The notes: a model not told the origin generated them from the letters alone. 64,000 nucleotides of DNA from Trinickia fusca (GCF_003628145.1 NZ_RBZV01000009.1:158138-222137); one strand, 5' to 3'. Counted from the first letter of the stretch, positions 54,749 to 64,000 are shown. Numbers and translations are program-made.

Positions 54749-55978
54749 GTGGCAGAGGACAGCGACCTCGAGAAAACCGAATCAGCCACTCCCCGGCGCC
54801 TGGAGAAGGCCCGGTCGGAGGGGCAGGTCGCGCGCTCGCGGGAACTGGCTTCGTTCGCCCTGCTGTCCGCCGGCTTTTTCGGCGCCTGGGGGCTGTCGGG
54901 CTCGATCGCCACGCATATGGAGACGATGCTGCGCGGCGCCTTCACGTTCAACCACGCGAGCGCCGTCGACGCGAACCGCATGTTGATCGGTGCCGGCAAT
55001 GCGGGCCGCGAAGGCCTGCTGGCCGTGCTGCCCGTGCTCGCGCTGACCGGCGTGGCCGCGCTCCTGGCGCCGATGGCGCTGGGCGGCTGGCTGCTCTCGT
55101 CGAAGGTGCTCGAGTTCAAGTTCGAGCGCATGAACCCGATCAACGGACTCGGCCGGATTTTCTCGGTCAACGGCCCGATCCAGCTCGGGATGGCGCTCGC
55201 GAAGACGCTCGTGATCGGTGGCATCGGCGGCACGGCCGTGTGGCGCCGCAAGGACGAGATCCTCGCGCTCGCGACCGAGCCGATGCAGCGCGCGCTGGGC
55301 CATGGGCTGTCGCTCGTCGCCGTGTGCTGCGCGACCACGGTGGCCGGCATGTTCGTCGTCGCCGCGCTCGACGTCCCGTATCAACTTTGGCAGTACCACA
55401 AGAAATTGCGCATGACGAAGGAAGAAGTGAAGCGCGAACACCGCGAAAACGAAGGCGATCCGCACGTGAAGGCGCGCATTCGCCAGCAACAGCGTGCGAT
55501 GGCGCGCCGCCGCATGATGGCCGCGGTGCCCCAGGCCGACGTCATCGTCACGAACCCGACGCACTTCGCGGTCGCGCTCCAATACGCCGACGGCGAGATG
55601 CGTGCGCCGAAGGTCGTCGCCAAGGGCGTGAACCTCGTGGCGGCCCGCATTCGCGAACTCGCGCAGGAACACAACGTGCCGCTGCTCGAAGCGCCGCCGC
55701 TCGCTCGCGCGCTCTACTACAACGTCGAACTGAACCGCGAAATCCCCGGCACGCTGTACAACGCCGTGGCCGAGGTGCTCGCGTGGGTCTATCAGCTGCG
55801 CCGGTTCCGCCAGGAAGGCGGCGACGTGCCGGCCGCTCCGACCGGGCTCGAGGTGCCGGCCGAACTCGACAAGGGGGCGGTGTCCGTGCAGGACGAACGC
55901 GAGGAGGCCGAAGAAGCGCTGGCCAGCGATGGTGCGACGGCAGGCCGCCGCGCCACGGATGAAGGGGCTCGAGCATGA
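54749..55978 (+). CDS. flhB: flagellar export-gate protein FlhB
   Basis: 409 aa from GTG 54749 (GGAG at 6 bp); an ATG two codons earlier is possible. Begins AEDSDLEKTESATPRRLEKARSEGQ. Four membrane helices in the first ~215 residues; cytosolic domain with the self-cleaving NPTH (VTNPTHFAVALQY, about residue 269) that switches export from hook to filament. The C-terminal ~35 residues are an extra charged tail. flhA overlaps by 4 bp. Confidence 0.96.
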   Translation: MAEDSDLEKTESATPRRLEKARSEGQVARSRELASFALLSAGFFGAWGLSGSIATHMETMLRGAFTFNHASAVDANRMLIGAGNAGREGLLAVLPVLALTGVAALLAPMALGGWLLSSKVLEFKFERMNPINGLGRIFSVNGPIQLGMALAKTLVIGGIGGTAVWRRKDEILALATEPMQRALGHGLSLVAVCCATTVAGMFVVAALDVPYQLWQYHKKLRMTKEEVKREHRENEGDPHVKARIRQQQRAMARRRMMAAVPQADVIVTNPTHFAVALQYADGEMRAPKVVAKGVNLVAARIRELAQEHNVPLLEAPPLARALYYNVELNREIPGTLYNAVAEVLAWVYQLRRFRQEGGDVPAAPTGLEVPAELDKGAVSVQDEREEAEEALASDGATAGRRATDEGARA

Positions 55979-58080
55979 ACGCACGCGTCGGAAGCTTGTT
56001 CGGCAAGCGGTCGCAGATGCTGGACGGGACGAACCTGCGCGCGCTCGCAGGGCCGATCCTGATCTGCATGATCCTCGGCATGATGATCCTGCCGTTGCCG
56101 CCGTTCCTCCTGGATCTGCTGTTCACGTTCAACATCGCGCTGTCGGTGATGGTGCTGCTCGTCAGCATGTACACGATGAAGCCGCTCGATTTCGCGGCGT
56201 TCCCGAGCGTGCTGCTGTTCTCGACGCTGCTGCGTCTGTCGCTGAACGTCGCGTCGACCCGCATCGTGCTGCTCGAAGGCCACTCGGGCCCGGGCGCGGC
56301 CGGCCAGGTCATCGAATCGTTCGGTCACTTCCTCGTCGGCGGCAACTTCGCGGTCGGCATCGTCGTGTTCGTGATCCTGATGGTCATCAACTTCATGGTG
56401 ATCACCAAGGGCGCGGGCCGGATCGCCGAAGTGGCCGCGCGTTTCACGCTCGATGCGATGCCGGGCAAGCAGATGGCCATCGACGCCGACCTGAACGCCG
56501 GCCTCATCAACGAGGAAGGCGCGCGCAAGCGCCGTCTGGCCGTCTCGCAGGAGGCCGAGTTCTACGGCGCGATGGACGGTGCCTCGAAGTTCGTGCGCGG
56601 CGACGCGGTCGCGGGCCTCATCATCATGGTCGTCAACGTGTTCGGCGGTCTCATCGTCGGCATGGTGCAGCACGGCCTCGATTTCGCGACCGCGGGCAAG
56701 ACCTACACGCTGCTCACGATCGGTGACGGCCTCGTCGCGCAGATCCCGTCGCTCGTGATCTCGACGGCGGCCGGTGTGATCGTCTCGCGCGTGGCGACCG
56801 ATGAGGACATCGGCACGCAGCTGACGGGCCAGTTGTTCACGAACCCGCGTGTGCTGATGATCACGGGCGTCATCATCGTGATGCTGGGCCTGATTCCGAA
56901 CATGCCGCACTTCGCGTTCCTGCTGCTCGGCGGCGGCGCGATCCAGCTGAGCCGCGTGATGAAGAAGCGTGCCGAGAGCGCGAAGACCAGTGCCGCGCTC
57001 GTCGAAGTCGCACCGGCTGTCGCAACGGCCGTGGAAAGCGCCGAAGCGAGCTGGGACGACGTGACGCTCATCGATACGCTCGGTCTCGAAGTCGGCTACC
57101 GCCTGATTCCGCTCGTCGACAAGAACACCGATGGCGAACTGCTCAAGCGTATCAAGAGCATCCGCAAGAAGTTCGCCCAGGAAATCGGCTTTTTGCCGCC
57201 CGTCATCCACATTCGCGACAACCTCGAGCTGCGCCCGAATGGCTATCGCATCGCGCTCAAGGGTGTCGAGGTCGGGGTCGGCGAGGCCTATCCGGGCCAG
57301 TGGCTCGCGATCAACCCGGGCCAGGTTTCGGCTGCGCTGCCGGGCATGCCGACTCAGGATCCCGCATTCGGTCTGCCGGCGATCTGGATCGACACGAATC
57401 TGCGCGAGCAGGCTCAGGTGTACGGCTATACGGTCGTCGACGCGAGCACGGTCGTCGCGACGCACCTGAACCACCTCGTGGTTCAGCACGCCGCCGAGCT
57501 GCTTGGCCGCCAGGAAGTGCAGGCGCTCATCACCCGCACCGCCAAGGACGCCCCGACCCTCGTCGAGGATCTCGTGCCGAAGACGCTGTCGCTGACGACG
57601 CTGCAAAAGGTCCTGCAGAACCTGCTCGAGGAAGGCGTGCCCATCCGCGACTTGCGCACGATTCTCGAATCGCTGTGCGAGCACGCCGGCAAGCTGACCG
57701 ACGCGCACGACCTGACTGCCTGCGTGCGTCTGGCTCTGGGCCGCGCGATCACGCAGCAGTGGTATCCCGGCGCTGGCGAGATGCAGGTGATGGGTCTCGA
57801 TTCGACGCTCGAGCGCGTGCTGTCGCAGGCGCTCTCGACGGGTGCGAACCCGGGCCTCGAGCCGGGTCTTGCGCACACGCTCCTGACGTCGACGCAAAAG
57901 GCGATCGTCCTTCAACAAAACCTGGGGCTGCCGCCGGTGCTGCTCGTGCAGCACGCGCTGCGCGCGATGCTCGCGCGCTTCCTGCGGCGCAGCCTTCCCC
58001 AATTGAAAGTGCTCTCGTACGCCGAAGTGCCGGAGACACGCTCGATCAAGGTCGTTAACCTCATCGGAGGTCAAGCTTGA
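55975..58080 (+). CDS. flhA: flagellar export-gate protein FlhA
   Basis: 701 aa. About eight membrane helices within residues 25-325; FHIPEP family segments PLDFAAFPSVLLFSTLLRLSLNVASTRIVL and GDAVAGLIIMVVNVFGG; large cytosolic domain docking chaperones (including FliT) and substrates. Couples proton flow to export. TTG start of flhF overlaps its stop. Confidence 0.97.
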   Translation: MNARVGSLFGKRSQMLDGTNLRALAGPILICMILGMMILPLPPFLLDLLFTFNIALSVMVLLVSMYTMKPLDFAAFPSVLLFSTLLRLSLNVASTRIVLLEGHSGPGAAGQVIESFGHFLVGGNFAVGIVVFVILMVINFMVITKGAGRIAEVAARFTLDAMPGKQMAIDADLNAGLINEEGARKRRLAVSQEAEFYGAMDGASKFVRGDAVAGLIIMVVNVFGGLIVGMVQHGLDFATAGKTYTLLTIGDGLVAQIPSLVISTAAGVIVSRVATDEDIGTQLTGQLFTNPRVLMITGVIIVMLGLIPNMPHFAFLLLGGGAIQLSRVMKKRAESAKTSAALVEVAPAVATAVESAEASWDDVTLIDTLGLEVGYRLIPLVDKNTDGELLKRIKSIRKKFAQEIGFLPPVIHIRDNLELRPNGYRIALKGVEVGVGEAYPGQWLAINPGQVSAALPGMPTQDPAFGLPAIWIDTNLREQAQVYGYTVVDASTVVATHLNHLVVQHAAELLGRQEVQALITRTAKDAPTLVEDLVPKTLSLTTLQKVLQNLLEEGVPIRDLRTILESLCEHAGKLTDAHDLTACVRLALGRAITQQWYPGAGEMQVMGLDSTLERVLSQALSTGANPGLEPGLAHTLLTSTQKAIVLQQNLGLPPVLLVQHALRAMLARFLRRSLPQLKVLSYAEVPETRSIKVVNLIGGQA

Positions 58081-59903
58081 ACATTCGCAAATTCATCGGT
58101 GCAACGAGCCGCGATGCGCTGCGCCTCGTGCGCGAGGCCCTCGGTGCCGACGCAGTGGTTCTCTCGAACCGCACCAACGACGACGGCAGTGTGGAAATCG
58201 TGGCTCTTGCCGACACCGACTTCGCGTCGATCGCCCCCGCTGCGGACGAGTCCCATACGAGCGGCCTGCCCACCGCGAGCGCGATGCCCGGTGCCATGCC
58301 GGCGTTGCCGGGCCTGCCGGCCTTGCCGAGTGCCCAGCCGATGCCGGGCGTGATGCCCGCCAATCCGTACGCGAACGGTATGCCGGACGTGTTTTCAGCT
58401 GTGTTCGGCGCGAGCCCTGAAGTAGGCGCAAAGGCGCACGCCGATACGATGCCCGCGCGCACCGATGCCAGCGCGCTCGTGCCGGGCCTGGCCGAGCGCG
58501 AGCAGGCCAAGGCCGCGCGCGGTGCCGCCGCCGCGAAGGCTGCTGCTGCGCCTGCCACCGGTGCTGCGGGCGGCACGGAAGCGCCGCAGACGATGGCCGA
58601 GACGAATCCCTGGCTCATCGATCATGCCCGTCAGATCGTCGAGAAAAACCAGCGCGCGCAAGCCGCGCACGTGTCGAAGGCACATGCGATGACGCCGGCC
58701 GCCGCCGCGGCCAAGGGCCTGGGCGCGCCGGGCAAGATCCTCACGCCCGAGGAGCTGGCAAATGTCGAGCAGCCGGACTGGGCGCAGGAAGCAGCCCGCT
58801 TGGCCGCCCGCCGCACGGCGCCGCGCGTCACGCCCGCGTTCGAAGGCGGTGCGCTCGGCAAGACGTCGGGCGCCGAAGACCATTCGGAGATGGCCGACGC
58901 GATTCGCGAGCGCATGGAAGCGCTCGTCAACGAGACGGTGATGGGCGAGCTGTCGTCGCTGCGCGGCATGATGGAAGAACAGTTCGCGGGCCTGCTGTGG
59001 GGCGAGCAGCAACGCCGCACGCCGGTTCACGGCGCGCTCACGAAGCAGTTGTTCGCAGCCGGCTTCTCGGCGCAGCTGGTGCGCATGATGGTCGACAACA
59101 TGCCCAAGGTCGAAAGCATCGACGCCGGCATGGAGTGGATCCAGTCGGTACTCGCGACGAACCTGCCGGTGCTCGAAAACGAAGAAGCGCTGATGGAGCG
59201 CGGCGGCGTGTTCGCGCTGATGGGCCCGACGGGCGTCGGCAAGACCACGACGACGGCCAAGCTCGCCGCGCGTTGCGTGATGCGCTTCGGCGCGAGCAAG
59301 GTTGCCCTGCTGACGACCGACAGCTACCGCATCGGCGGCCACGAGCAACTGCGCATCTTCGGCAAGATTCTCGGTGTGTCCGTACACGCGGTGAAGGACG
59401 CGGCCGACCTGCAACTGGCGCTTTCGGAACTGCGCAACAAGCACATCGTGCTGATCGACACGATCGGCATGAGCCAGCGCGATCGCACGGTGTCCGACCA
59501 GATCGCCATGCTGTGCGGCGCCGGTCTGCCGGTGCAGCGGTTGCTGCTGCTGAACGCGACGAGCCACGGCGACACGCTCAACGAAGTCGTGCACGCCTAT
59601 CGCAGCGCGCCGGGCCAGCCCGATCTGGCCGGCTGCATCCTGACCAAGCTCGACGAGGCGACCAACCTCGGCGGCGTGCTCGATACGGTGATGCGTTACA
59701 AGCTGCCCGTGCACTACGTGTCGACGGGGCAGAAGGTGCCGGAGAACCTCTACGTCGCGACGAAGAAGTTCCTGATCAAGAGTGCGTTCTGTATTCCGCG
59801 CGATGGTTCGCCGTTCGTCCCGCATGACGACGATATCCCCGCCTTGCTGTCGGCACTGTCGAGCCGTTCGAACGCCGAGCTGCATGAGGTTCGCTTTGGA
59901 TAA
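58077..59903 (+). CDS. flhF: flagellar placement GTPase FlhF
   Basis: 608 aa from TTG 58077, overlapping the flhA stop (TTGA). N-terminal FlhF domain (NIRKFIGATSRDALRLVREALGADAVVLSNR), an Ala/Pro/Met-rich linker of ~170 residues, then the SRP-type GTPase NG domain: G1 MGPTGVGKTTTTAKLAARC, G3-like DTIGMSQRD, G4 TKLDEATNLGG. Marks the pole where the flagellum is built. The long linker is wider than in enteric-type or Vibrio FlhF. Confidence 0.96.
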   Translation: MNIRKFIGATSRDALRLVREALGADAVVLSNRTNDDGSVEIVALADTDFASIAPAADESHTSGLPTASAMPGAMPALPGLPALPSAQPMPGVMPANPYANGMPDVFSAVFGASPEVGAKAHADTMPARTDASALVPGLAEREQAKAARGAAAAKAAAAPATGAAGGTEAPQTMAETNPWLIDHARQIVEKNQRAQAAHVSKAHAMTPAAAAAKGLGAPGKILTPEELANVEQPDWAQEAARLAARRTAPRVTPAFEGGALGKTSGAEDHSEMADAIRERMEALVNETVMGELSSLRGMMEEQFAGLLWGEQQRRTPVHGALTKQLFAAGFSAQLVRMMVDNMPKVESIDAGMEWIQSVLATNLPVLENEEALMERGGVFALMGPTGVGKTTTTAKLAARCVMRFGASKVALLTTDSYRIGGHEQLRIFGKILGVSVHAVKDAADLQLALSELRNKHIVLIDTIGMSQRDRTVSDQIAMLCGAGLPVQRLLLLNATSHGDTLNEVVHAYRSAPGQPDLAGCILTKLDEATNLGGVLDTVMRYKLPVHYVSTGQKVPENLYVATKKFLIKSAFCIPRDGSPFVPHDDDIPALLSALSSRSNAELHEVRFG

Positions 59904-60768
59904 ACACGTAACCGATCAGGCCGAAGGATTGCGGCGGCTGCTCGCGAGGAGCGGCTCGCGCGTGGTTGCGGTGACAGGTGGCCCGTCGGGAGTCGGCAGG
60001 ACGTCGACGGTGGTGAATGTGGCGGCCGCACTGGCCGGACTCGGCAAGGACGTGCTCGTGATCGACGAGTCGCTGGGCCCGAACTCCGTGTCGGCGATGC
60101 TCGGCGGCGTGCATGGCGCCGGCAGTCTGCGCGCGTTCATGAACGGTGAGATCGGCATGGACGAGCTGGCCGTGCGGATCGGCCTCGGCTTCTCGGTGCT
60201 TGCCGCGTCGCGCGAGAACTGTGCCGGCTACAGCGCCGCGCAACTCGGCATGCTGCTGTCGGGGCCGGCCGACGTCGTGCTGATCGACGCGCGGCTCGAT
60301 CGTCAGGGCGCGCTCTCGGCGCTCGCGGCGCAGGCCCATGACGTGATGATCGTCACGCGCGTCGCCGCGCAGGCGATCACCGAAGCGTATGCGTGCATGA
60401 AGCGCCTGCACTACGAACACGCGATCGCGCAGTTCCGCGTGCTCGTCAATCACGTGTCGAGCCTGGCCGATGCACAGACCGCGTTCGAAAACCTCGCCGA
60501 AGTGGCGGGGCGCTATCTGACGGTGTCGATCGAAAACGCTGGTTGCGTGGCGGCCGACACGTTGATGGAGCGCTCGCTCGAGCTTGGACGGTGTGTGGTC
60601 GACGCGTTCGCGTCGGCGCCGTCCGCGCGCGATTACCGGCATATCGCCGCTGAAATGCTGTATTGGCCGATGCGCCCGGCGATGTCGCCGCGGCGCGCGG
60701 CGCCGGTGGCCCCGGCCGTGCCGGCGTCGGCGTTGACCGACGCCCCAGCCATGGGCCATCACGCTTGA
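59896..60768 (+). CDS. flhG: flagellar number regulator FlhG/FleN with altered Walker A
   Basis: 290 aa from TTG 59896 (GAGG at 6 bp; ATG 59884 is an alternative). MinD/ParA-family protein limiting flagellar number via FlhF. The opening DKHVTDQAEGLRRLL matches the FlhF-activating DQAxxLR motif. The P-loop reads VTGGPSGVGRTSTVVNV: the usual KGGxGKT lysines are absent, the catalytic one being Arg (AGG at 59998-60000). Asp in VLVIDESLG and the NHV/LVN adenine-site segment are present. Overlaps flhF by 8 bp. Confidence 0.92.
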   Translation: MDKHVTDQAEGLRRLLARSGSRVVAVTGGPSGVGRTSTVVNVAAALAGLGKDVLVIDESLGPNSVSAMLGGVHGAGSLRAFMNGEIGMDELAVRIGLGFSVLAASRENCAGYSAAQLGMLLSGPADVVLIDARLDRQGALSALAAQAHDVMIVTRVAAQAITEAYACMKRLHYEHAIAQFRVLVNHVSSLADAQTAFENLAEVAGRYLTVSIENAGCVAADTLMERSLELGRCVVDAFASAPSARDYRHIAAEMLYWPMRPAMSPRRAAPVAPAVPASALTDAPAMGHHA

Positions 60769-60800
60769 CACGTTAGGGACAAGGAAGAAGGAGACCCTCG

Positions 60801-61529
60801 ATGTACAACGCTCAAGGGAAGATGTCCCAAAAGGATGTATTGACGCAATATGCGCCGCTCGTGCGCCGTCTCGGATTGCAGCTCGTGGCCAAGATGCCGG
60901 CGAGCGTCGATCTCGACGATCTGATCCAGGCCGGCATGATCGGTCTGCTCGATGCGGCCGGCCGCTATAAGGAAGACCAGGGCGCGCAGTTCGAGACGTA
61001 CGCCAGCCAACGTATCCGTGGGGCGATGCTCGACGAGCTGCGCAACAACGACTGGCTGCCGCGCAGTTTGCGCAAGACCTCGCGCGAAGTCGAGTCGGCC
61101 GTGCACAAGGTCGAGCAGCGCCTGGGCCGTGCGGCCAGCGAAACCGAAGTGGCCGAGCATCTGAAGATGCCGCTCGATGCCTATCAGTCGATGTTGCAGG
61201 ATCTGCACGGCAGCCAGTTGATCTACTACGAGGATTTCGACCGCTCCGCCGACGACGAGCCGTTCCTCGACCGCTACTGTGTCGATCACACGGATCCGCT
61301 TTCGGCCCTGCTTGACGAAAGTCTGCGCGCCGCGCTCGTCGAGGCGATCGAGCGCTTGCCCGAGCGGGAGAAGCTGTTGATGTCGCTGTATTACGAACGT
61401 GGCATGAATCTGCGCGAGATCGGCGCCGTGATGGAAGTCAGCGAATCGCGTGTGTGCCAGCTGCATAGCCAGGCAGTAGCGCGGTTGCGCACGCGGCTGC
61501 GGGAGATGGCCTGGGCCAGCGTGGAGTAA
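60801..61529 (+). CDS. fliA: flagellar sigma factor FliA (sigma-28)
   Basis: 242 aa. Region 2 (LVAKMPASVDLDDLIQAGMIGLLDAAGRY, FETYASQRIRGAMLDELR), region 3 and region 4 helix-turn-helix (MNLREIGAVMEVSESRVCQLHSQAVARLR). Directs transcription of fliC and other late genes, whose promoter seen at 30.5 kb matches. Ends the flh-fli operon. Normal length. Confidence 0.97.
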   Translation: MYNAQGKMSQKDVLTQYAPLVRRLGLQLVAKMPASVDLDDLIQAGMIGLLDAAGRYKEDQGAQFETYASQRIRGAMLDELRNNDWLPRSLRKTSREVESAVHKVEQRLGRAASETEVAEHLKMPLDAYQSMLQDLHGSQLIYYEDFDRSADDEPFLDRYCVDHTDPLSALLDESLRAALVEAIERLPEREKLLMSLYYERGMNLREIGAVMEVSESRVCQLHSQAVARLRTRLREMAWASVE

Positions 61530-61593
61530 GGCGCGCCTTGGTGTTTTGCAGGGCCGCAGGGTTGTTTGTTTCCGCGTATTTTTCCGCGTATCG

Positions 61594-61613
61594 CCCGTGG
61601 CCGGAGCCACGGG
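61594..61613. terminator. hairpin between fliA and the convergent repeat gene
   Basis: CCCGTGG-CCGGAG-CCACGGG, with a further G:C pair at each end (61593 and 61614). No T-run follows. Confidence 0.45.
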
Positions 61614-61635
61614 CTGCCTCTACCCTGGATGAGGA

Positions 61636-64000
61636 TCAGTGCCAGTTGGCGGCGATAACCGGCTTGAGCGCCGCTTCTGATTGCGGCGACAGCGTCGCCT
61701 GACCCGCCGCCGGTGGCGCGAACGAGGCCATCGCGTTCACGAGCTTGGCGACATCGGCGTCGAGCAGCACTTTTCCGTCCCCCGCCTTGAACTCATGGAC
61801 ATGCGATGCTCCGCCGGAATACCAGCCGTTGAGTGTCAAGGAGTCGCCCGTCCCGATCACGTCGACTTCGAGATTGTTGCCGACCTGGCGCCATAAGAGC
61901 TGATCGCTCGCGATGTTGCCGCCGAATTGGACGACGTCCTGATTCGAGCCACCGGTTTTGCCGTTGTACTCGTTCAGCGTCACGTGTCCTGCCCCCTGAT
62001 TGACGACGAACGTGTCAGCGCCGGCACCGGCATTGAGCGTGTCGTTCTTGCCCGCCGTGAGCGTGTCGTTCAGGTTGCCGGCAATGATCGTGTCGCCGGC
62101 TGCGCCGACGATATGGTTGTTCACGCCTTGCAGGCCGTACAGCCAGTGGTTGCCGGTGCTCGTGTCGGTGAACACCAACCGATCGGTAATGGTCTTGTAG
62201 TCCCAGCTGGTGCCATCGGCGAAGACGAGCTTGGGGCGGCTCAACGGCTGGTTGAAGTATCCGTTGATCGTGAGCTGATCGCCGTTGCCGAAGGAGAGGA
62301 CGAGGTTGTTCGACAGGTCGCGTGCGATCTGCGTACCGGCGGCGGTGATGCCGGCGCCCAGCTGCACCACATCCTGATTCGTGCCCCCAGTCTTGTTGTA
62401 AGCCTCGTTCAGCGTCACGTGTCCTGCCCCCTGATTGACGACGAACGTGTCAATGCCGGTCCCGGCGTTGAGCGTGTTGTCCTTGCCGGCCGTGAGCGTG
62501 TCGTTCAGGTTGCCGGCAATGAGCGTGTCGCCGGCGGCGCCGACGATACGGTTGTTCACGCCATGCAGGCCGTACAGCCAGTGGTTGCCGGTGCTCGTGT
62601 CGGTGAACACCAACCGATCGGTAATCGTCTTGTAGTCCCAGCTGGTGCCATCGGCGAAGACGAGCTTGGGCTGATGCGATGCGTCGCCAAAGTATCCCGA
62701 GATCGTGAGCTGATCGCCGTTGCCGAAGGAGAGGGCCAGGTTGTTCGACAGGTCGCGCGTGATCTGTGTGCTGGCGGCGGTAATGCCTGCGCCCAGCTGC
62801 ACCACATCCTGATTCGTGCCCCCAGTCTTGTTGTAGGCCTCGTTCAGCGTCACATGTCCCGCACCCTGATTGACGATGAACGTGTCAGTGCCGGCCCCCG
62901 CGTTGAGCGTGTTGTCCTTGCCCGCCGTCAGGGTGTCGTTCAGGTTGCCGGCAATGAGCATGTCGCCAGCGGCGCCGACGATACGGTTGTTCACGCCCTG
63001 CAGGCCGTACAGCCAGTGGTTGCCAGTGCTCGTGTCGGTGAACACCAACCGATCGGTAATGCTCTTGTAGTCCCAGCTGGTGCCATCGGCGAAGACGAGC
63101 TTGGGGCGGCTCAACGGCTGGTTGAAGTATCCGTTGATCGTGAGCTGATCGCCGTTGCCGAAGGAGAGGATTAGGTTGTTCGACAGGTCGCGGGTGATCT
63201 GCGTGCCGGTGGCAGTGATGCCTACGCCCAGCTGCACCACATCCTGATTCGTGCCCCCAGTCTTGTTGTAAGGCTCGTTCAGCGTCACGTGTCCCGTACC
63301 CTGATTGACGATGAACGTATCGGTGCCGGCACCGGCATTGAGCGTGTTGTCCTTGCCCGCCGTGATCGTGTCGTTCAGGTTGCCGGCAATGAGCATGTCG
63401 CCAGCGGCGCCGACGATACGGTTGTTCACGCCTTGCAGGCCGTATAGCCAGTGACTGCCGGTGCTCGTGTCGGTGAACACCAACCGATCGGTAATCGTCT
63501 TGTAGTCCCAGCTGGTGCCATCGGCGAAGACGAGCTTGGGGCGGCTCAACGGCTGGTTGAAGTATCCGTTGATCGTGAGTTGATCGCCGTTGCCGAAGGA
63601 GAGGACGAGGTTGTTCGACAGGTCGCGGGTGATCTGCGTGTTGGCGGCGGTGATGCCGGCGCCCAACTGCACCACATCCTGATTCGTGCCCCCAGTCTTG
63701 TTGTAAGGCTCGTTCAGCGTCACGTGTCCCGTACCCTGATTGACGATGAATGTGTCGGTGCCGGCACCGCCGTTAAGCGTGCTGTTCTTGCCCGCCGTGA
63801 TCGTGTCGTTCAGGTTGCCGGCAATGAGCGTGTCGCTGGCGGCGCCGACGATACGGTTGTTCACGCCTTGCAGGCCGTACAGCCAGTGGCTGCCGGTGCT
63901 CGTGTCGGTGAACACCAACCGATCGGTGATGCTCTTGTAGTCCCAGCTCGTGCCATCGGCGAAGACGAGCTTGGGTTGACGTGATGCTTGGTCAAAGTAT
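61636..64000 (-). CDS. C-terminal part of a large RTX/haemolysin-type repeat protein (5' end beyond window)
   Basis: At least 787 residues; the frame stays open to the window edge, so the apparent Met near 63918 is not the start. Made of near-identical 145-residue units, each holding a calcium-nonapeptide-like GAGTDTFIVN, a haemolysin-related SNNLVLSFGNGDQLTINGYF (PF06594 type) and FADGTSWDYKTITDRLVFTDTSTG. The final ~110 residues differ and end in a non-repeat tail (VLLDADVAKLVNAMASFAPP...AANWH). Probably secreted by type I export as a surface or adhesin-like protein; the function domain lies outside the window. Convergent with fliA. Confidence 0.85.
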   Translation of the reverse strand, partial: YFDQASRQPKLVFADGTSWDYKSITDRLVFTDTSTGSHWLYGLQGVNNRIVGAASDTLIAGNLNDTITAGKNSTLNGGAGTDTFIVNQGTGHVTLNEPYNKTGGTNQDVVQLGAGITAANTQITRDLSNNLVLSFGNGDQLTINGYFNQPLSRPKLVFADGTSWDYKTITDRLVFTDTSTGSHWLYGLQGVNNRIVGAAGDMLIAGNLNDTITAGKDNTLNAGAGTDTFIVNQGTGHVTLNEPYNKTGGTNQDVVQLGVGITATGTQITRDLSNNLILSFGNGDQLTINGYFNQPLSRPKLVFADGTSWDYKSITDRLVFTDTSTGNHWLYGLQGVNNRIVGAAGDMLIAGNLNDTLTAGKDNTLNAGAGTDTFIVNQGAGHVTLNEAYNKTGGTNQDVVQLGAGITAASTQITRDLSNNLALSFGNGDQLTISGYFGDASHQPKLVFADGTSWDYKTITDRLVFTDTSTGNHWLYGLHGVNNRIVGAAGDTLIAGNLNDTLTAGKDNTLNAGTGIDTFVVNQGAGHVTLNEAYNKTGGTNQDVVQLGAGITAAGTQIARDLSNNLVLSFGNGDQLTINGYFNQPLSRPKLVFADGTSWDYKTITDRLVFTDTSTGNHWLYGLQGVNNHIVGAAGDTIIAGNLNDTLTAGKNDTLNAGAGADTFVVNQGAGHVTLNEYNGKTGGSNQDVVQFGGNIASDQLLWRQVGNNLEVDVIGTGDSLTLNGWYSGGASHVHEFKAGDGKVLLDADVAKLVNAMASFAPPAAGQATLSPQSEAALKPVIAANWH
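61990..64000 (-). repeat. 435-bp tandem repeat array in the RTX-like gene
   Basis: The anchor CGTGTCGGTGAACACCAACC recurs at exactly 62161, 62596, 63031, 63466 and 63901, all 435 bp apart, with no indels. Units are highly alike at DNA level, with scattered substitutions. The array continues past the window. Confidence 0.95.

Noticed and set aside
55792..58074. Long minus-strand open frame (760 codons) opposite flhA
   Set aside because: Arg/His/Asp/Ala-rich with no domains; mirrors flhA codon pattern.

Overview
The window is high-GC betaproteobacterial DNA of the Burkholderia/Paraburkholderia/Trinickia type. The support is the gene order flhDC-motAB-cheYAW-mcp-cheRDBYZ-(DUF2844/DUF3443)-flhBAFG-fliA, a short flagellin with the fliC-fliD-fliT order, H-NS-like proteins of the Burkholderia kind, and lineage-typical DUF2844/DUF3443 secreted proteins. 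Placement is from gene content and order only.

Layout. 1-5.9 kb: 3' part of a Rep helicase gene, a membrane-anchored di-haem cytochrome c, tRNA-Arg(CCG), an exported hypothetical, a hicAB toxin-antitoxin pair whose 59-aa toxin gene starts with GTG, and a secreted GH18 chitinase with two CBM5/12 domains. 6.3-8.2 kb: a second motAB pair away from the main chemotaxis operon. 8.5-27.4 kb: a glycan island with sugar aminotransferases (one with its PLP lysine replaced by Gln, one degenerate), methyltransferases, WbqC, GT2 glycosyltransferases, a GT2-methyltransferase-GT fusion and three tandem TPR-GT41 (SPINDLY/OGT-like) proteins. 27.7-30.6 kb: fliT-fliD-fliC on the minus strand with a good sigma-28 promoter before fliC. 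Because the island abuts fliC/fliD, the simplest reading is that it glycosylates flagellin.

31-37.4 kb is mostly housekeeping: rpsU, a hypothetical, tag, a BadF-type kinase, a Cof-type HAD phosphatase, a secreted histidine phosphatase, an H-NS-like gene and a GT4 glycosyltransferase. 37.9-61.5 kb is the main flagellar/chemotaxis regulon: FlhDC at the top, stator, the full Che pathway including CheD and CheZ, then the export-gate proteins FlhB/FlhA, placement proteins FlhF/FlhG and FliA. Two tandem copies of a DUF2844 + DUF3443 lipoprotein module sit between cheZ and flhB. 61.6 kb to the end: the C-terminal part of a large RTX-like protein built from near-identical 145-residue (435-bp) repeats, running off the window.

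Logic: FlhDC starts the cascade, FlhA/FlhB export, FliA reads fliC (and perhaps motA), FliD caps and FliT chaperones, the Che proteins steer, and the glycan island probably decorates the exported filament. Start codons were chosen from ribosome-binding sites, overlaps and family N-termini; several differ from the longest open frame.
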